NCBI RefSeq assembly: GCF_014269225.2 | Contig: NZ_CP077097.1 | Location: forward strand, 4,847,001-4,911,000 | DNA length: 64,000 nt | Reading direction: 5' to 3' | From: Pseudomonas anuradhapurensis | Lineage (GTDB): Bacteria > Pseudomonadota > Gammaproteobacteria > Pseudomonadales > Pseudomonadaceae | In this document: piece by piece, positions 50,067-59,597 of the stretch | How positions within the stretch are numbered: the first letter of the stretch is position 1 | Layout: each line of letters opens with the position of its first letter | Notes under the pieces: generated by a model | The model's database searches: none | Seen by the model: the letters and a program-made list of their open reading frames with translations, nothing else | What the model was told of the DNA's origin: nothing | Translations under genes and position numbers: made by a program

Positions 50067-50636
50067 ATGAAAAACCTCACGCCGAGCTACCTCAAGCATC
50101 AGTTTCTGATCGCCATGCCGCACATGGCCGATCCGAACTTCGCCCAGACCCTCACGTACATCGTCGAGCACAACGCCCATGGCGCCATGGGGCTGGTGGT
50201 GAATCGGCCACAGGAACTCAACCTGGCCGACATCCTCGAACAGTTGCGCCCGGACGAAGCGCCGCCAGCCAGCACCCTGCAGGTGCCGATCTACCAAGGC
50301 GGCCCGGTGCAGACCGACCGTGGCTTCGTGCTGCATAGCAGCGAATGCAGCTACCAGGCCACCGTCGAACTCCAGGGCCTGTCACTGTCCACTTCGCAGG
50401 ATGTGCTGTTCGCCATCGCCGAAGGCGTGGGGCCGCAGAAGAGCCTGATTACCCTGGGTTATGCCGGCTGGGAACCGGGCCAGCTGGAAGCCGAGCTTGC
50501 CGACAATGCCTGGCTCAACTGCCCGTTCGACCCGGAAATCATCTTCGGCCTGGCCAGCGACCTGCGCCTGGAAGCCGCAGCCGCCAGCCTGGGCATCAAC
50601 CTGAACCTGCTGACCAGTCAGGCGGGCCACGCCTGA
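50067..50636 (+). CDS. yqgE: YqgE/AlgH (UPF0301) family protein
   Basis: 189-residue soluble protein of the YqgE/AlgH family, unknown activity. Conserved parts include YLKHQFLIAMPHMADPNF, YIVEHNAHGAMGLVVNRP and LGYAGWEPGQLEAELADNAWL. Its stop overlaps the start of ruvX by one base, so expression is coupled. Confidence 0.92.
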   Translation: MKNLTPSYLKHQFLIAMPHMADPNFAQTLTYIVEHNAHGAMGLVVNRPQELNLADILEQLRPDEAPPASTLQVPIYQGGPVQTDRGFVLHSSECSYQATVELQGLSLSTSQDVLFAIAEGVGPQKSLITLGYAGWEPGQLEAELADNAWLNCPFDPEIIFGLASDLRLEAAAASLGINLNLLTSQAGHA

Positions 50637-51073
50637 TGGCCGAACTGCAGCCCGAACCACGCCTGCTGCTGGGTTTCGACTACGGCAGCAAACAGATCGG
50701 CGTAGCCGTCGGCCAGGTAGTCACCGGCCAGGCCCGCGAGCTGTGCACCTTGAAGGCACAGAATGGTGTGCCGGACTGGACCCAGGTAGAAAAGCTGATT
50801 GTCGAGTGGAAGCCTGATGCCATCGTTGTCGGCCTGCCGCTGAACATGGATGGCACCCCCAGCGAAATGAGCGCCCGCGCAGAAAAATTCGCCCGCCGCC
50901 TGAACGGCCGTTTCAACCTGCCGGTGCACACCCACGACGAGCGCCTGACCACCTTCGAGGCCAAAGGCGAGCGCATGGCCCGTGGCGGCCAGCGCGGCAG
51001 CTACCGTGACAACCCGGTCGATGCCATTGCTGCCGCACTGTTGCTGCAAGGCTGGCTGGAGGCCAACACCTGA
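50636..51073 (+). CDS. ruvX: RuvX/YqgF RNase H-fold protein
   Basis: 145-residue RNase H-fold nuclease of the YqgF family, linked to 16S rRNA 5'-end processing and pre-16S maturation. The N-terminal [17 protein letters not shown] contains the first catalytic aspartate and the end has [14 protein letters not shown]. Overlaps yqgE by one base and precedes pyrR by 49 bases. Confidence 0.93.
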   Translation: MAELQPEPRLLLGFDYGSKQIGVAVGQVVTGQARELCTLKAQNGVPDWTQVEKLIVEWKPDAIVVGLPLNMDGTPSEMSARAEKFARRLNGRFNLPVHTHDERLTTFEAKGERMARGGQRGSYRDNPVDAIAAALLLQGWLEANT

Positions 51074-51122
51074 TCATCTTTGCCGCCGGGCCAGCCCGGC
51101 GCACCCTTCCAAGGAGCCCGCA

Positions 51123-51641
51123 ATGAGCCTACCCAATCCCGCCGAGCTGATTCGGCAGATGGCTGTCGACCTTCGCGCCCACCTGGCCCGCCGGGCAATT
51201 GCCGAGCCACGCTATATCGGTATCCGCACGGGCGGCGTCTGGGTCGCCCAGGCCCTGCAGGAAGCCATGGGCGACAGCAGCCCCATGGGCACCCTGGACG
51301 TCTCGTTCTACCGCGACGACTTCAGCCAGAACGGCCTGCACCCCCAGGTGCGCCCGTCCGAACTGCCATTCGAGGTCGAGGGCCAGCACCTGGTGCTGGT
51401 GGATGATGTGCTGATGAGTGGCCGCACGGTCCGCGCCGCGCTCAATGAACTGTTCGACTATGGCCGCCCGGCCAGCGTCACCCTGGTCTGCCTGCTGGAC
51501 CTGGATGCCGGAGAACTGCCTATTCGCCCGAATGTGCTCGGCGCCACCCTGTCGCTGGCGGCCCATGAACGGGTAAAATTGACCGGACCCGCACCGCTCG
51601 CCCTCGAGCGCCAGGACCTCGCCAACGCTTCCGCCCTTTAA
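51123..51641 (+). CDS. pyrR: PyrR bifunctional pyrimidine regulator / uracil phosphoribosyltransferase
   Basis: 172-residue type I phosphoribosyltransferase of the PyrR family. The PRPP-binding loop lies in [27 protein letters not shown]. In pseudomonads it affects pyr operon expression, probably through the message or DNA rather than by the Gram-positive attenuator. It is 14 bases before pyrB and part of the pyrR-pyrB-pyrC' set. No obvious pyrR attenuator hairpin was seen upstream. Confidence 0.9.
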   Translation: MSLPNPAELIRQMAVDLRAHLARRAIAEPRYIGIRTGGVWVAQALQEAMGDSSPMGTLDVSFYRDDFSQNGLHPQVRPSELPFEVEGQHLVLVDDVLMSGRTVRAALNELFDYGRPASVTLVCLLDLDAGELPIRPNVLGATLSLAAHERVKLTGPAPLALERQDLANASAL

Positions 51642-51655
51642 GAGTCCCCCCCGCG

Positions 51656-52660
51656 ATGACGCCAATCGACGCCAAGCGCCCGCTGCAGCTCAATGATCAG
51701 GGCCAGCTGCGCCACTTCCTCTCGCTCGACGGTTTGCCCCGCGAACTGCTCACCGAGATCCTCGACACCGCCGACTCCTTCCTCGAAGTTGGTGCCCGGG
51801 CCGTGAAGAAAGTCCCGTTGCTGCGCGGCAAGACCGTGTGCAACGTGTTCTTCGAGAACTCGACCCGTACCCGTACTACCTTCGAATTGGCAGCCCAGCG
51901 CCTGTCGGCCGACGTGATCAGCCTGAACGTGTCGACTTCCTCGACCAGCAAGGGCGAAACCCTGTTCGACACCCTGCGCAACCTCGAAGCCATGGCCGCC
52001 GACATGTTCGTGGTACGCCACTCGGACTCCGGCGCCGCGCACTTCATCGCCGAGCACGTGTGCCCCGAGGTTGCGGTGATCAACGGCGGTGACGGCCGCC
52101 ATGCGCACCCGACCCAGGGCATGCTCGACATGCTCACCATCCGTCGCCACAAGGGCAGCTTCGAGAACCTGTCGGTGGCCATCGTCGGTGACATCCTGCA
52201 CTCGCGCGTAGCCCGCTCCGACATGCTCGCACTCAAGGCGCTGGGCTGCCCGGACATTCGCGTGGTCGGCCCGAAAACCCTGATTCCCGTGGGTATCGAG
52301 CAGTACGGGGTGAAGGTCTACACCGACCTCGCCGAAGGCCTGAAGGACGTCGATGTGGTGATCATGCTGCGCCTGCAGCGTGAGCGCATGGCCGGCGGCC
52401 TGCTGCCCAGCGAAGGCGAGTTCTACCGCCTGTTCGGCCTGACCACCGCGCGCCTGGCCGGCGCCAAGCCCGATGCCATCGTCATGCACCCCGGCCCGAT
52501 CAACCGCGGTGTGGAAATCGAGTCGGCGGTGGCCGATGGCAAGCATTCGGTGATCCTCAACCAGGTCACCTACGGTATCGCCGTGCGCATGGCCGTGCTG
52601 TCCATGGCCATGAGCGGGCAGAACGCGCAACGTCAATTCGAGCAGGAGAACGCCCAGTGA
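51656..52660 (+). CDS. pyrB: Aspartate carbamoyltransferase catalytic chain
   Basis: Catalyses the first committed step of pyrimidine synthesis, from carbamoyl phosphate and aspartate. 334 residues, the longer pseudomonad form. Carbamoyl-phosphate site [15 protein letters not shown]; aspartate side [15 protein letters not shown] and [12 protein letters not shown]. In P. putida it needs the neighbouring inactive PyrC' to form its dodecameric holoenzyme. It overlaps pyrC' by 4 bases. Confidence 0.96.
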   Translation: MTPIDAKRPLQLNDQGQLRHFLSLDGLPRELLTEILDTADSFLEVGARAVKKVPLLRGKTVCNVFFENSTRTRTTFELAAQRLSADVISLNVSTSSTSKGETLFDTLRNLEAMAADMFVVRHSDSGAAHFIAEHVCPEVAVINGGDGRHAHPTQGMLDMLTIRRHKGSFENLSVAIVGDILHSRVARSDMLALKALGCPDIRVVGPKTLIPVGIEQYGVKVYTDLAEGLKDVDVVIMLRLQRERMAGGLLPSEGEFYRLFGLTTARLAGAKPDAIVMHPGPINRGVEIESAVADGKHSVILNQVTYGIAVRMAVLSMAMSGQNAQRQFEQENAQ

Positions 52661-53928
52661 CCGTCAGTATTCTCGGCGCCCGGGTCATCGACCCGAACAG
52701 TGGCTTCGACCAGGTCACCGACCTGCACCTCGACGGCGGTCGCATTGCCGCCATCGGCGCCGCCCCGGCCGGGTTCAACGCCAGCCGCACGATCCACGCC
52801 GCCGGCCTGGTCGCCGCGCCTGGCCTGGTAGACCTCGGCGTGTCGCTGCGCGAGCCGGGCTACAGCCGCAAAGGCAACATCGCCAGCGAAACCCGCGCTG
52901 CCGTGGCTGGCGGGGTCACCAGCCTGTGCTGCCCACCGCAGACCAGGCCGGTGCTGGACACTTCGGCGGTGGCCGAGCTGATCCTTGACCGCGCCCGCGA
53001 GGCCGCCAACAGCAAGGTCTACCCGATCGGCGCCCTGACCAAGGGCCTGGAAGGCGAGCAGCTGGCCGAGCTGGTGGCCCTGCGCGACACCGGCTGCGTG
53101 GCCTTCGGCAACGGCTTGAAGGAAATCCCCAACAACCGTACCCTGGCGCGCGCCCTGGAATACGCTGCCACCTTCGACCTGACCGTGGTGTTCCACTCCC
53201 AGGACCGCGACCTGGCCCAGGGCGGCCTGGCCCATGAAGGTGCCATGGCCAGCTTCCTCGGCCTGCCGGGCATCCCGGAAACCGCCGAGACCGTGGCCCT
53301 GGCACGCAACCTGCTGCTGGTGGAGCAGACTGGCGTACGTGCGCACTTCACCCAGATCACCAGCGCCCGAGGCGCGCGGCTGATCGAGCAGGCCCAGCAG
53401 CTAGGCCTGCCGGTGACCGCTGACGTAGCGTTGTACCAGCTGATCCTCACCGACGAATCGCTGCGTGAGTTCTCCAGTCTCTACCACGTGCAACCACCGC
53501 TGCGCACCGCTGCCGACCGTGACGGCCTGCGCGAGGCAGTGAAGTCGGGGGTGATCCAGGCGATTTCCAGCCATCACCAGCCACACGAGCGCGACGCCAA
53601 GCTGGCCCCGTTCGGTGCCACCGAGCCGGGCATCAGCAGCGTCGAACTGCTGCTGCCACTGGCCATGACCCTGGTGCAGGACGGCCTGCTCGACCTGCCA
53701 ACCCTGCTGGCACGCCTGAGCAGCGGCCCAGCAGCGGCCCTGCGCCTGCCGGCCGGCGAGCTGAAGGCGGGCGGCGCCGCCGACCTGGTGCTGTTCGACC
53801 CGCAAGCTTCGACCGTGGCTGGCGAGCAGTGGTTCTCGCGAGGCGAGAACTGCCCGTTCATCGGCCACTGCCTGCCGGGTGCGGTGCGGTATACCTTGGT
53901 CGACGGGCATGTCTGCCACGAGGCCTGA
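52657..53928 (+). CDS. pyrC': Dihydroorotase-like subunit PyrC' (catalytically dead)
   Basis: 423-residue amidohydrolase-fold protein. Where active dihydroorotases have the metal ligands DxHxHxREPG, this protein reads [10 protein letters not shown]: both histidines are gone. It also lacks the carboxylated-lysine site pattern. It is the non-catalytic partner that holds PyrB in its dodecamer in P. putida-type aspartate carbamoyltransferases. A functional dihydroorotase must be elsewhere in the genome. Overlaps pyrB by 4 bases. Confidence 0.93.
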   Translation: MTVSILGARVIDPNSGFDQVTDLHLDGGRIAAIGAAPAGFNASRTIHAAGLVAAPGLVDLGVSLREPGYSRKGNIASETRAAVAGGVTSLCCPPQTRPVLDTSAVAELILDRAREAANSKVYPIGALTKGLEGEQLAELVALRDTGCVAFGNGLKEIPNNRTLARALEYAATFDLTVVFHSQDRDLAQGGLAHEGAMASFLGLPGIPETAETVALARNLLLVEQTGVRAHFTQITSARGARLIEQAQQLGLPVTADVALYQLILTDESLREFSSLYHVQPPLRTAADRDGLREAVKSGVIQAISSHHQPHERDAKLAPFGATEPGISSVELLLPLAMTLVQDGLLDLPTLLARLSSGPAAALRLPAGELKAGGAADLVLFDPQASTVAGEQWFSRGENCPFIGHCLPGAVRYTLVDGHVCHEA

Positions 53929-53937
53929 GTAAAAGCC

Positions 53938-54003
53938 ATTCGCGGGCACGCCCGCTCCCACAGCAGATCACTGTCCCCTGTGGGAGCGGGCATGCCCGCG
54001 AAT
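53938..54003. repeat. Inverted intergenic repeat pair after pyrC'
   Basis: ATTCGCGGGCACGCCCGCTCCCACAG and its near-complement (CTGTGGGAGCGGGCATGCCCGCGAAT) with a 14-base loop, 10 bases after the pyrC' stop. Likely also a hairpin terminator for the pyr genes. Confidence 0.88.
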
Positions 54004-54123
54004 GCCCTTGCACGGTGCCCCCTGCCAAGCGCGACCATTCATCCCCTACGGTTGAAATCTTTCCCCCCACCCCCATATGAGTCTGCATCAGGCACTTTCG
54101 CCCCGCTGCGTGGAGACTCTCCC

Positions 54124-54654
54124 TTGACCACCATCGTTTCTGTCCGCCGTAATGGCAAAGTCGTCATGGGCGGCGACGGCCAGGTATCCCTCGGCAACAC
54201 CGTGATGAAAGGCAACGCCAAGAAGGTGCGCCGCCTGTACCACGGCCAGGTCATCGCGGGCTTCGCCGGCGCCACCGCCGATGCGTTCACCCTGTTCGAG
54301 CGCTTCGAAGGCCAGCTGGAAAAACACCAGGGTCACCTGGTCCGTGCTGCCGTCGAACTGGCCAAGGAATGGCGTACCGACCGCTCCCTGAGCCGCCTGG
54401 AAGCCATGCTGGCGGTAGCCAACAAGGATGCCTCGCTGATCATTACCGGCAACGGCGACGTGGTCGAACCCGAAGACGGCCTGATCGCCATGGGTTCCGG
54501 CGGTGCATACGCCCAGGCCGCTGCACGCGCCCTGCTGAACAAGACCGACCTTTCCGCCCGGGAAATCGCCGAGACCGCCCTGAACATCGCTGGCGACATC
54601 TGCGTCTTCACCAACCACAACCTGACCATCGAGGAGCAGGACCTGGCCGAGTGA
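54124..54654 (+). CDS. hslV: ATP-dependent protease subunit HslV
   Basis: Proteasome-like peptidase of the HslUV (ClpQY) complex. 176 residues. It starts with TTG; after initiator removal, the N-terminal Thr in [21 protein letters not shown] is the nucleophile. Segments [14 protein letters not shown] and [17 protein letters not shown] are typical. Starting at 54124 is required to expose the catalytic Thr; upstream ATGs in frame would not. Followed by hslU after a terminator-like hairpin. Confidence 0.94.
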   Translation: MTTIVSVRRNGKVVMGGDGQVSLGNTVMKGNAKKVRRLYHGQVIAGFAGATADAFTLFERFEGQLEKHQGHLVRAAVELAKEWRTDRSLSRLEAMLAVANKDASLIITGNGDVVEPEDGLIAMGSGGAYAQAAARALLNKTDLSAREIAETALNIAGDICVFTNHNLTIEEQDLAE

Positions 54655-54668
54655 TTCAGCTGTTCTGG

Positions 54669-54694
54669 CGCCCCCGCCCGGTGCGGGGGCTTTT
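54669..54694 (+). terminator. Hairpin with T tract between hslV and hslU
   Basis: 8-bp GC stem (GCCCCCGC/GCGGGGGC) with a 5-base loop, then TTTT. It lies in the 76-base gap between hslV and hslU. It looks like a weak internal terminator that would lower hslU relative to hslV. Confidence 0.65.
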
Positions 54695-54730
54695 CCACGC
54701 TGACTCATCTGCCCAAGGACCCAACTGATC

Positions 54731-56074
54731 ATGTCCATGACCCCCCGCGAGATCGTCCACGAACTCAACCGCCACATCATCGGCCAGGATGACGCCAAGC
54801 GCGCCGTGGCCATTGCCCTGCGCAACCGCTGGCGGCGCATGCAGCTCCCTGCCGAGCTGCGTGCCGAAGTAACGCCGAAGAACATCCTGATGATCGGCCC
54901 TACCGGCGTCGGCAAGACCGAAATCGCCCGCCGCCTGGCCAAGCTGGCCAATGCGCCGTTCCTCAAGGTCGAGGCCACCAAGTTCACCGAAGTGGGCTAC
55001 GTCGGCCGCGACGTCGAGTCGATCATCCGCGACCTGGCCGATGCCGCGCTGAAAATGCTGCGTGAGCAAGAAATCATCCGCGTGCGCCACCGCGCCGAAG
55101 ATGCCGCCGAAGATCGCATCCTCGATGCCCTGTTGCCACAGGCACGGGTCAGCAGCTTTGCCGAGGAAGCCGCGCAGACCAGCACCGATTCCAACACCCG
55201 CCAGCTGTTCCGCAAGCGCCTGCGCGAAGGCCAGCTGGACGACAAGGAAATCGAGATCGAAGTCGCCGATGCCGTGGGCGTCGAAATTGCCGCGCCGCCC
55301 GGCATGGAAGAAATGACCAACCAGTTGCAGAGCCTGTTCGCCAACATGGGCAAAGGCAAGCGCAAGGCCCGCAAGCTGAAGGTCAAGGAAGCGCTGAAGA
55401 TGGTTCGCGACGAAGAAGCGAGCCGCCTGGTCAACGAGGAAGAACTCAAGGCCAAGGCCCTGGAAGCGGTCGAGCAGCACGGCATCGTGTTCATCGACGA
55501 AATCGACAAGGTTGCCAAGCGCGGCAACGTTGGCGGCGCCGACGTGTCCCGCGAAGGCGTGCAGCGTGACCTGCTGCCGCTGATCGAAGGCTGCACCGTC
55601 AATACCAAGCTGGGCATGGTCAAGACCGACCACATCCTGTTCATTGCCTCGGGTGCGTTCCACCTGAGCAAGCCGAGCGACCTGGTGCCGGAGCTGCAAG
55701 GCCGCCTGCCGATCCGCGTGGAACTCAAGGCCCTGACCCCGGAAGACTTCGAGCGTATCCTGCAGGAGCCGCACGCGTCGCTGACCGAACAGTACCAGGC
55801 CCTGCTGAAGACCGAAGGGCTGAACATCGAGTTCCTGGCGGACGGCATCAAGCGCCTGGCCGAAATCGCCTACCAAGTCAACGAGAAGACCGAGAACATC
55901 GGTGCCCGCCGCTTGCACACCTTGCTCGAGCGCCTGCTCGAAGAGGTGTCGTTCAGTGCCGGCGACCTGGCCAGCACCCATGACGAAGCGCCGATCCAGA
56001 TCGACGCGGCCTATGTGAACAGCCACCTGGGTGAGCTGGCGCAGAACGAAGACCTGTCGCGTTACATCCTGTAA
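54731..56074 (+). CDS. hslU: ATPase subunit HslU (ClpY)
   Basis: AAA+ unfoldase that feeds substrates to HslV. 447 residues. Walker [16 protein letters not shown], the pore loop [13 protein letters not shown], Walker [13 protein letters not shown], an I-domain inserted between them (about residues 110-240) and the C-terminal tail [14 protein letters not shown] end (here NEDLSRYIL) that docks in HslV. Expressed with hslV. Confidence 0.96.
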   Translation: MSMTPREIVHELNRHIIGQDDAKRAVAIALRNRWRRMQLPAELRAEVTPKNILMIGPTGVGKTEIARRLAKLANAPFLKVEATKFTEVGYVGRDVESIIRDLADAALKMLREQEIIRVRHRAEDAAEDRILDALLPQARVSSFAEEAAQTSTDSNTRQLFRKRLREGQLDDKEIEIEVADAVGVEIAAPPGMEEMTNQLQSLFANMGKGKRKARKLKVKEALKMVRDEEASRLVNEEELKAKALEAVEQHGIVFIDEIDKVAKRGNVGGADVSREGVQRDLLPLIEGCTVNTKLGMVKTDHILFIASGAFHLSKPSDLVPELQGRLPIRVELKALTPEDFERILQEPHASLTEQYQALLKTEGLNIEFLADGIKRLAEIAYQVNEKTENIGARRLHTLLERLLEEVSFSAGDLASTHDEAPIQIDAAYVNSHLGELAQNEDLSRYIL

Positions 56075-56090
56075 AAACGGCGTCGACTGC

Positions 56091-56171
56091 TTCGCGGGCA
56101 CGCCCGCTCCCACAGGATCACCACAGACCCAAAGCATGTGATGATCCTGTGGGAGCGGGCGTACCCGCGAA
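56091..56171. repeat. Inverted intergenic repeat pair after hslU
   Basis: TTCGCGGGCACGCCCGCTCCCACAGGATCA and complement (TGATCCTGTGGGAGCGGGCGTACCCGCGAA), where the outer arms carry an extra GGATCA/TGATCC extension, so that the pair has 27-30 bp arms. Confidence 0.88.
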
Positions 56172-56237
56172 GAGGCCCTTGAATCCCTCCATCATAAGCT
56201 GGAAGCTTGCTTCATCAGCTCCCGAGAGATTCTGCCC

Positions 56238-56615
56238 ATGGCCCGCCTGCCCACCGCCATCAACCTGCACAAAGCCTCGAAAACCCTCAGCCTCACCTAT
56301 GCCCCCGGCGAGGTCTACCATCTGCCCGCCGAATTCCTGCGCGTGCACTCCCCCTCCGCCGAGGTCCAGGGCCACGGCAACCCCATCCTGCAGTTCGGCA
56401 AGATCAACGTCGGCCTCAGCGGCCTGGAGCCTGCCGGCCAATATGCACTGAAACTGGTCTTCGACGACGGCCATGACAGCGGCCTGTTCACCTGGGAATA
56501 CCTCGAACAGCTGTGCCTGCGCCAGGAACAACTGTGGGCCGAGTACCTCGATGAGCTGCACAAGGCCGGCAAATCCCGCGACCCCGCCGAGTCGGTGGTC
56601 AAACTGATGCTCTAG
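56238..56615 (+). CDS. DUF971 domain protein (GBBH-like N-terminal fold)
   Basis: 125-residue soluble protein of the DUF971 family, related to the N-terminal domain of gamma-butyrobetaine hydroxylases but without the catalytic part. The segments LSLTYAPGEVYHLPAEFLRVHSPSAEV and LVFDDGHDSGLFTWEYL are typical. Function unknown; some members are linked to Fe-S or quinone biology. Located between hslU and the pha cluster. Confidence 0.85.
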   Translation: MARLPTAINLHKASKTLSLTYAPGEVYHLPAEFLRVHSPSAEVQGHGNPILQFGKINVGLSGLEPAGQYALKLVFDDGHDSGLFTWEYLEQLCLRQEQLWAEYLDELHKAGKSRDPAESVVKLML

Positions 56616-56673
56616 CGCAAGGGCCCCGGGGTTTAGAGCGCATTTTCTAGAATCATCTGTTTGAATGCCCTAC

Positions 56674-56697
56674 AGACAGCCCAATGAAGGGCTGTCT
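56674..56697 (+). terminator. Hairpin after the DUF971 gene
   Basis: 9-bp stem (AGACAGCCC/GGGCTGTCT) with an AATGAA loop followed by a short TT; a modest rho-independent terminator candidate. Confidence 0.55.
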
Positions 56698-56733
56698 TGC
56701 GCATTACATGAAAGTCGGGTAACCAATGGGGAG

Positions 56734-56749
56734 TGGCAAGTTCCCTGCA
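56734..56749 (+). promoter_or_regulatory. Candidate sigma-54 promoter upstream of phaC1
   Basis: TGGCAAGTTCCCTGCA matches the sigma-54 pattern at the key GG and GC positions, which are spaced 12 bases apart (consensus TGGCACG-N4-TTGCA). It lies about 137 bases before phaC1. Sigma-54 dependence of phaC1 is described in P. aeruginosa; use here is an inference. Confidence 0.45.
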
Positions 56750-56885
56750 TCACCTTGCAGGTAATCAGCACCCTCGCAGCACCGCTGTTCCTTATCACTG
56801 GTCACCCGAGTAGCAGTACCGGGCTCAGCACTGTGCACCCGTCACAGCAAACCGGTACTCGTCTCAGGACAACGGAGCGTCGTAG

Positions 56886-58565
56886 ATGAGTAACAAGAAC
56901 AACGATGAGCTGCAGCGGCAAGCCTCGGAAAACACCCTGGGGCTGAACCCGGTCATCGGTATTCGTCGCAAGGACCTGTTGAGTTCGGCACGTACCGTGC
57001 TGCGCCAGGCCGTGCGCCAACCGCTGCACAGCGCCAAGCATGTGGCCCACTTCGGCCTGGAGCTGAAGAATGTGCTGCTGGGCAAATCCAGCCTGGCCCC
57101 GGAAAGCGATGATCGTCGCTTCAACGACCCGGCCTGGAGCCACAATCCGCTCTACCGCCGCTACCTGCAGACCTACCTGGCCTGGCGCAAGGAGCTGCAG
57201 GACTGGATCGGTAGCAGCGACCTGTCGCCCCAGGACATCAGCCGCGGCCAGTTCGTCATCAACCTGATGACCGAGGCCATGGCGCCGACCAATACCCTGT
57301 CCAACCCCGCGGCGGTCAAGCGCTTCTTCGAAACCGGCGGCAAGAGCCTGCTGGACGGCCTGTCCAACCTGGCCAAGGACGTGGTCAACAACGGTGGCAT
57401 GCCCAGCCAGGTGAACATGGATGCCTTCGAAGTGGGCAAGAACCTGGGCACCAGCGAAGGTGCCGTGGTGTACCGCAACGATGTGCTGGAGCTGATCCAG
57501 TACAGCCCGATCACCGAGCAGGTACACGCCCGCCCGCTGTTGGTGGTGCCGCCGCAGATCAACAAGTTCTATGTGTTCGACCTGAGCCCGGAAAAGAGCC
57601 TGGCGCGCTACTGCCTGCGCTCGCAGCAACAGACCTTCATCATCAGCTGGCGCAACCCGACCAAGGCCCAGCGCGAATGGGGCCTGTCGACCTACATCGA
57701 TGCGCTCAAGGAAGCCGTCGACGCGGTGCTGGCGATTACCGGCAGCAAGGACCTGAACATGCTCGGCGCCTGTTCCGGCGGCATTACCTGCACCGCCCTG
57801 GTGGGCCACTATGCCGCCCTGGGCGAGAACAAGGTCAATGCCCTGACCTTGCTGGTAAGCGTGCTGGATACCACCGTGGATACCCAGGTGGCGCTGTTCG
57901 TCGACGAGCAGACCCTGGAGGCCGCCAAGCGCCACTCCTACCAGGCCGGCGTGCTCGAAGGCAGCGAGATGGCCAAGGTGTTCGCCTGGATGCGCCCCAA
58001 CGACCTGATCTGGAACTACTGGGTCAACAACTACCTGCTTGGCAACGAGCCGCCGGTGTTCGACATCCTGTTCTGGAACAACGACACCACGCGCCTGCCG
58101 GCCGCCTTCCATGGCGACCTGATCGAAATGTTCAAGAGCAACCCGCTGACCCGCCCCAATGCCCTGGAAGTGTGTGGCACACCGATCGACCTGAAGCAGG
58201 TGCAATGCGACATCTTCAGCGTGGCCGGCACCGCTGACCACATCACTCCGTGGCAGTCGTGCTACCGCTCGGCGCACCTGTTCGGCGGCAAGATCGAATT
58301 CGTGTTGTCCAACAGCGGGCATATCCAGAGCATCCTCAACCCGCCGGGCAACCCCAAGGCGCGCTTCATGACCGGTGCCGACCGCCCGGGTGACCCGCTG
58401 GCCTGGCAGGAAAATGCCACCAAGCATGCCGACTCGTGGTGGCTGCACTGGCAAAGCTGGCTGGCCGAGCGCGCCGGTGAGCTGAAGAAGGCGCCGACGC
58501 GCCTGGGCAACCGGGCCTACGCCGCCGGCGAAGCCGCCCCGGGTACGTACGTTCACGAGCGTTGA
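56886..58565 (+). CDS. phaC1: Class II poly(3-hydroxyalkanoate) synthase 1
   Basis: Polymerises medium-chain-length (R)-3-hydroxyacyl-CoA on the PHA granule surface. 559 residues. The lipase-like nucleophile is Cys296 in LGACSGG, and the other catalytic residues lie in SVLDTTVD and NSGHIQSILNPPGNPKA. The C-terminal block WLAERAGELKKAPTRLGN is typical of type II synthases. First gene of the pha cluster, ending before a hairpin and phaZ. Confidence 0.97.
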   Translation: MSNKNNDELQRQASENTLGLNPVIGIRRKDLLSSARTVLRQAVRQPLHSAKHVAHFGLELKNVLLGKSSLAPESDDRRFNDPAWSHNPLYRRYLQTYLAWRKELQDWIGSSDLSPQDISRGQFVINLMTEAMAPTNTLSNPAAVKRFFETGGKSLLDGLSNLAKDVVNNGGMPSQVNMDAFEVGKNLGTSEGAVVYRNDVLELIQYSPITEQVHARPLLVVPPQINKFYVFDLSPEKSLARYCLRSQQQTFIISWRNPTKAQREWGLSTYIDALKEAVDAVLAITGSKDLNMLGACSGGITCTALVGHYAALGENKVNALTLLVSVLDTTVDTQVALFVDEQTLEAAKRHSYQAGVLEGSEMAKVFAWMRPNDLIWNYWVNNYLLGNEPPVFDILFWNNDTTRLPAAFHGDLIEMFKSNPLTRPNALEVCGTPIDLKQVQCDIFSVAGTADHITPWQSCYRSAHLFGGKIEFVLSNSGHIQSILNPPGNPKARFMTGADRPGDPLAWQENATKHADSWWLHWQSWLAERAGELKKAPTRLGNRAYAAGEAAPGTYVHER

Positions 58566-58573
58566 GCTGCAGC

Positions 58574-58600
58574 GCCGTGGCCACCTGCGGGCGCCACGGT
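58574..58600 (+). terminator. Hairpin between phaC1 and phaZ
   Basis: Stem CCGTGGC/GCCACGG extended by one G-T pair, 11-base loop, followed by GTT. It could cause partial termination so that phaZ is made less than phaC1; a hairpin at this place is known in related pha clusters. Confidence 0.6.
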
Positions 58601-58625
58601 GTTCATTCACCCAAGAGTCATGCGC

Positions 58626-59477
58626 ATGCCGCAACCCTATATCTTCAGGACTGTAGAGCTGGATAACCAGTCCATCCGTACCGCCGTCCGCCCGGGCAAG
58701 CCGCACCTGACGCCGTTGCTGATCTTCAACGGTATCGGCGCCAACCTGGAGCTGGTGTTCCCGTTCATCGAAGCACTGGACCCGGACCTGGAAGTCATCG
58801 CCTTCGATGTACCCGGGGTCGGCGGTTCGTCAACGCCTCGCCACCCGTACCGGTTCCCCGGGCTGGCCAAGCTCACGGCACGGATGCTGGATTACCTCGA
58901 TTACGGCCAGGTCAACGTCATCGGCGTGTCCTGGGGCGGTGCCCTGGCCCAGCAGTTCGCCCACGACTACCCCGAACGCTGCAAGAAGCTGGTGCTCGCT
59001 GCTACCGCCGCCGGTGCCGTGATGGTGCCAGGCAAGCCCAAGGTGCTGTGGATGATGGCCAGCCCGCGCCGCTACGTACAACCGTCGCACGTTATCCGCA
59101 TTGCGCCGCTGATCTATGGCGGTGGCTTCCGGCGCGATCCGGACCTGGCCATGCAGCATGCCGCCAAGGTGCGCTCCGGGGGCAAGATGGGTTACTACTG
59201 GCAACTGTTCGCCGGGCTTGGCTGGACCAGCATCCATTGGCTGCACAAGATCCAGCAGCCAACCCTGGTACTGGCCGGTGACGACGACCCGCTGATCCCG
59301 CTGATCAACATGCGCCTGTTGGCCTGGCGGATTCCCAATGCCCAGCTACACATTATCGACGACGGTCATCTGTTCCTGATCACCCGGGCCGAGGCCGTCG
59401 CCCCGATCATCATGAGTTTCCTTCAGCAAGAACGACAGCGCGCCGTCATGCACCCTCGCCCGGCTTCGGGCGGGTAG
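58626..59477 (+). CDS. phaZ: Intracellular mcl-PHA depolymerase
   Basis: 283-residue alpha/beta hydrolase that releases 3-hydroxyalkanoic acids from stored polymer. The lipase-box serine is Ser102 in GVSWGG; the catalytic aspartate lies in LVLAGDDDPLIPL and the histidine in IIDDGHLFLI. ATG 58626 gives the family start MPQPYIFRTVELDNQSI. Located between the two synthase genes. Confidence 0.96.
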   Translation: MPQPYIFRTVELDNQSIRTAVRPGKPHLTPLLIFNGIGANLELVFPFIEALDPDLEVIAFDVPGVGGSSTPRHPYRFPGLAKLTARMLDYLDYGQVNVIGVSWGGALAQQFAHDYPERCKKLVLAATAAGAVMVPGKPKVLWMMASPRRYVQPSHVIRIAPLIYGGGFRRDPDLAMQHAAKVRSGGKMGYYWQLFAGLGWTSIHWLHKIQQPTLVLAGDDDPLIPLINMRLLAWRIPNAQLHIIDDGHLFLITRAEAVAPIIMSFLQQERQRAVMHPRPASGG

Positions 59478-59492
59478 ATCGATGCGGCCTTG

Positions 59493-59557
59493 TTCGCGGG
59501 CGCGCCCGCTCCCACAGGGACGGCGCTGAACCTGTGGGAGCGGGCATTGCCCGCGAA
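59493..59557. repeat. Inverted intergenic repeat pair between phaZ and phaC2
   Basis: TTCGCGGGCGCGCCCGCTCCCACAGG and complement (CCTGTGGGAGCGGGCATTGCCCGCGAA) around a 14-base loop, inside the pha operon. It may change the ratio of phaZ and phaC2 messages. Confidence 0.88.
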
Positions 59558-59597
59558 GGTCTCGACAGCGAAACGGCTCAGACGAGGGAGTGTTGCC

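Larger units (their letters stand above)
56616..56885. other. Upstream region of phaC1
   Basis: About 270 bases without a gene. It contains a hairpin at 56674-56697 (GACAGCCC/GGGCTGTC, likely the terminator of the DUF971 gene), a candidate sigma-54 site at 56734-56749 and several short palindromes closer to phaC1. It is the region in which pha regulators such as PhaD would be expected to act. Confidence 0.5.
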
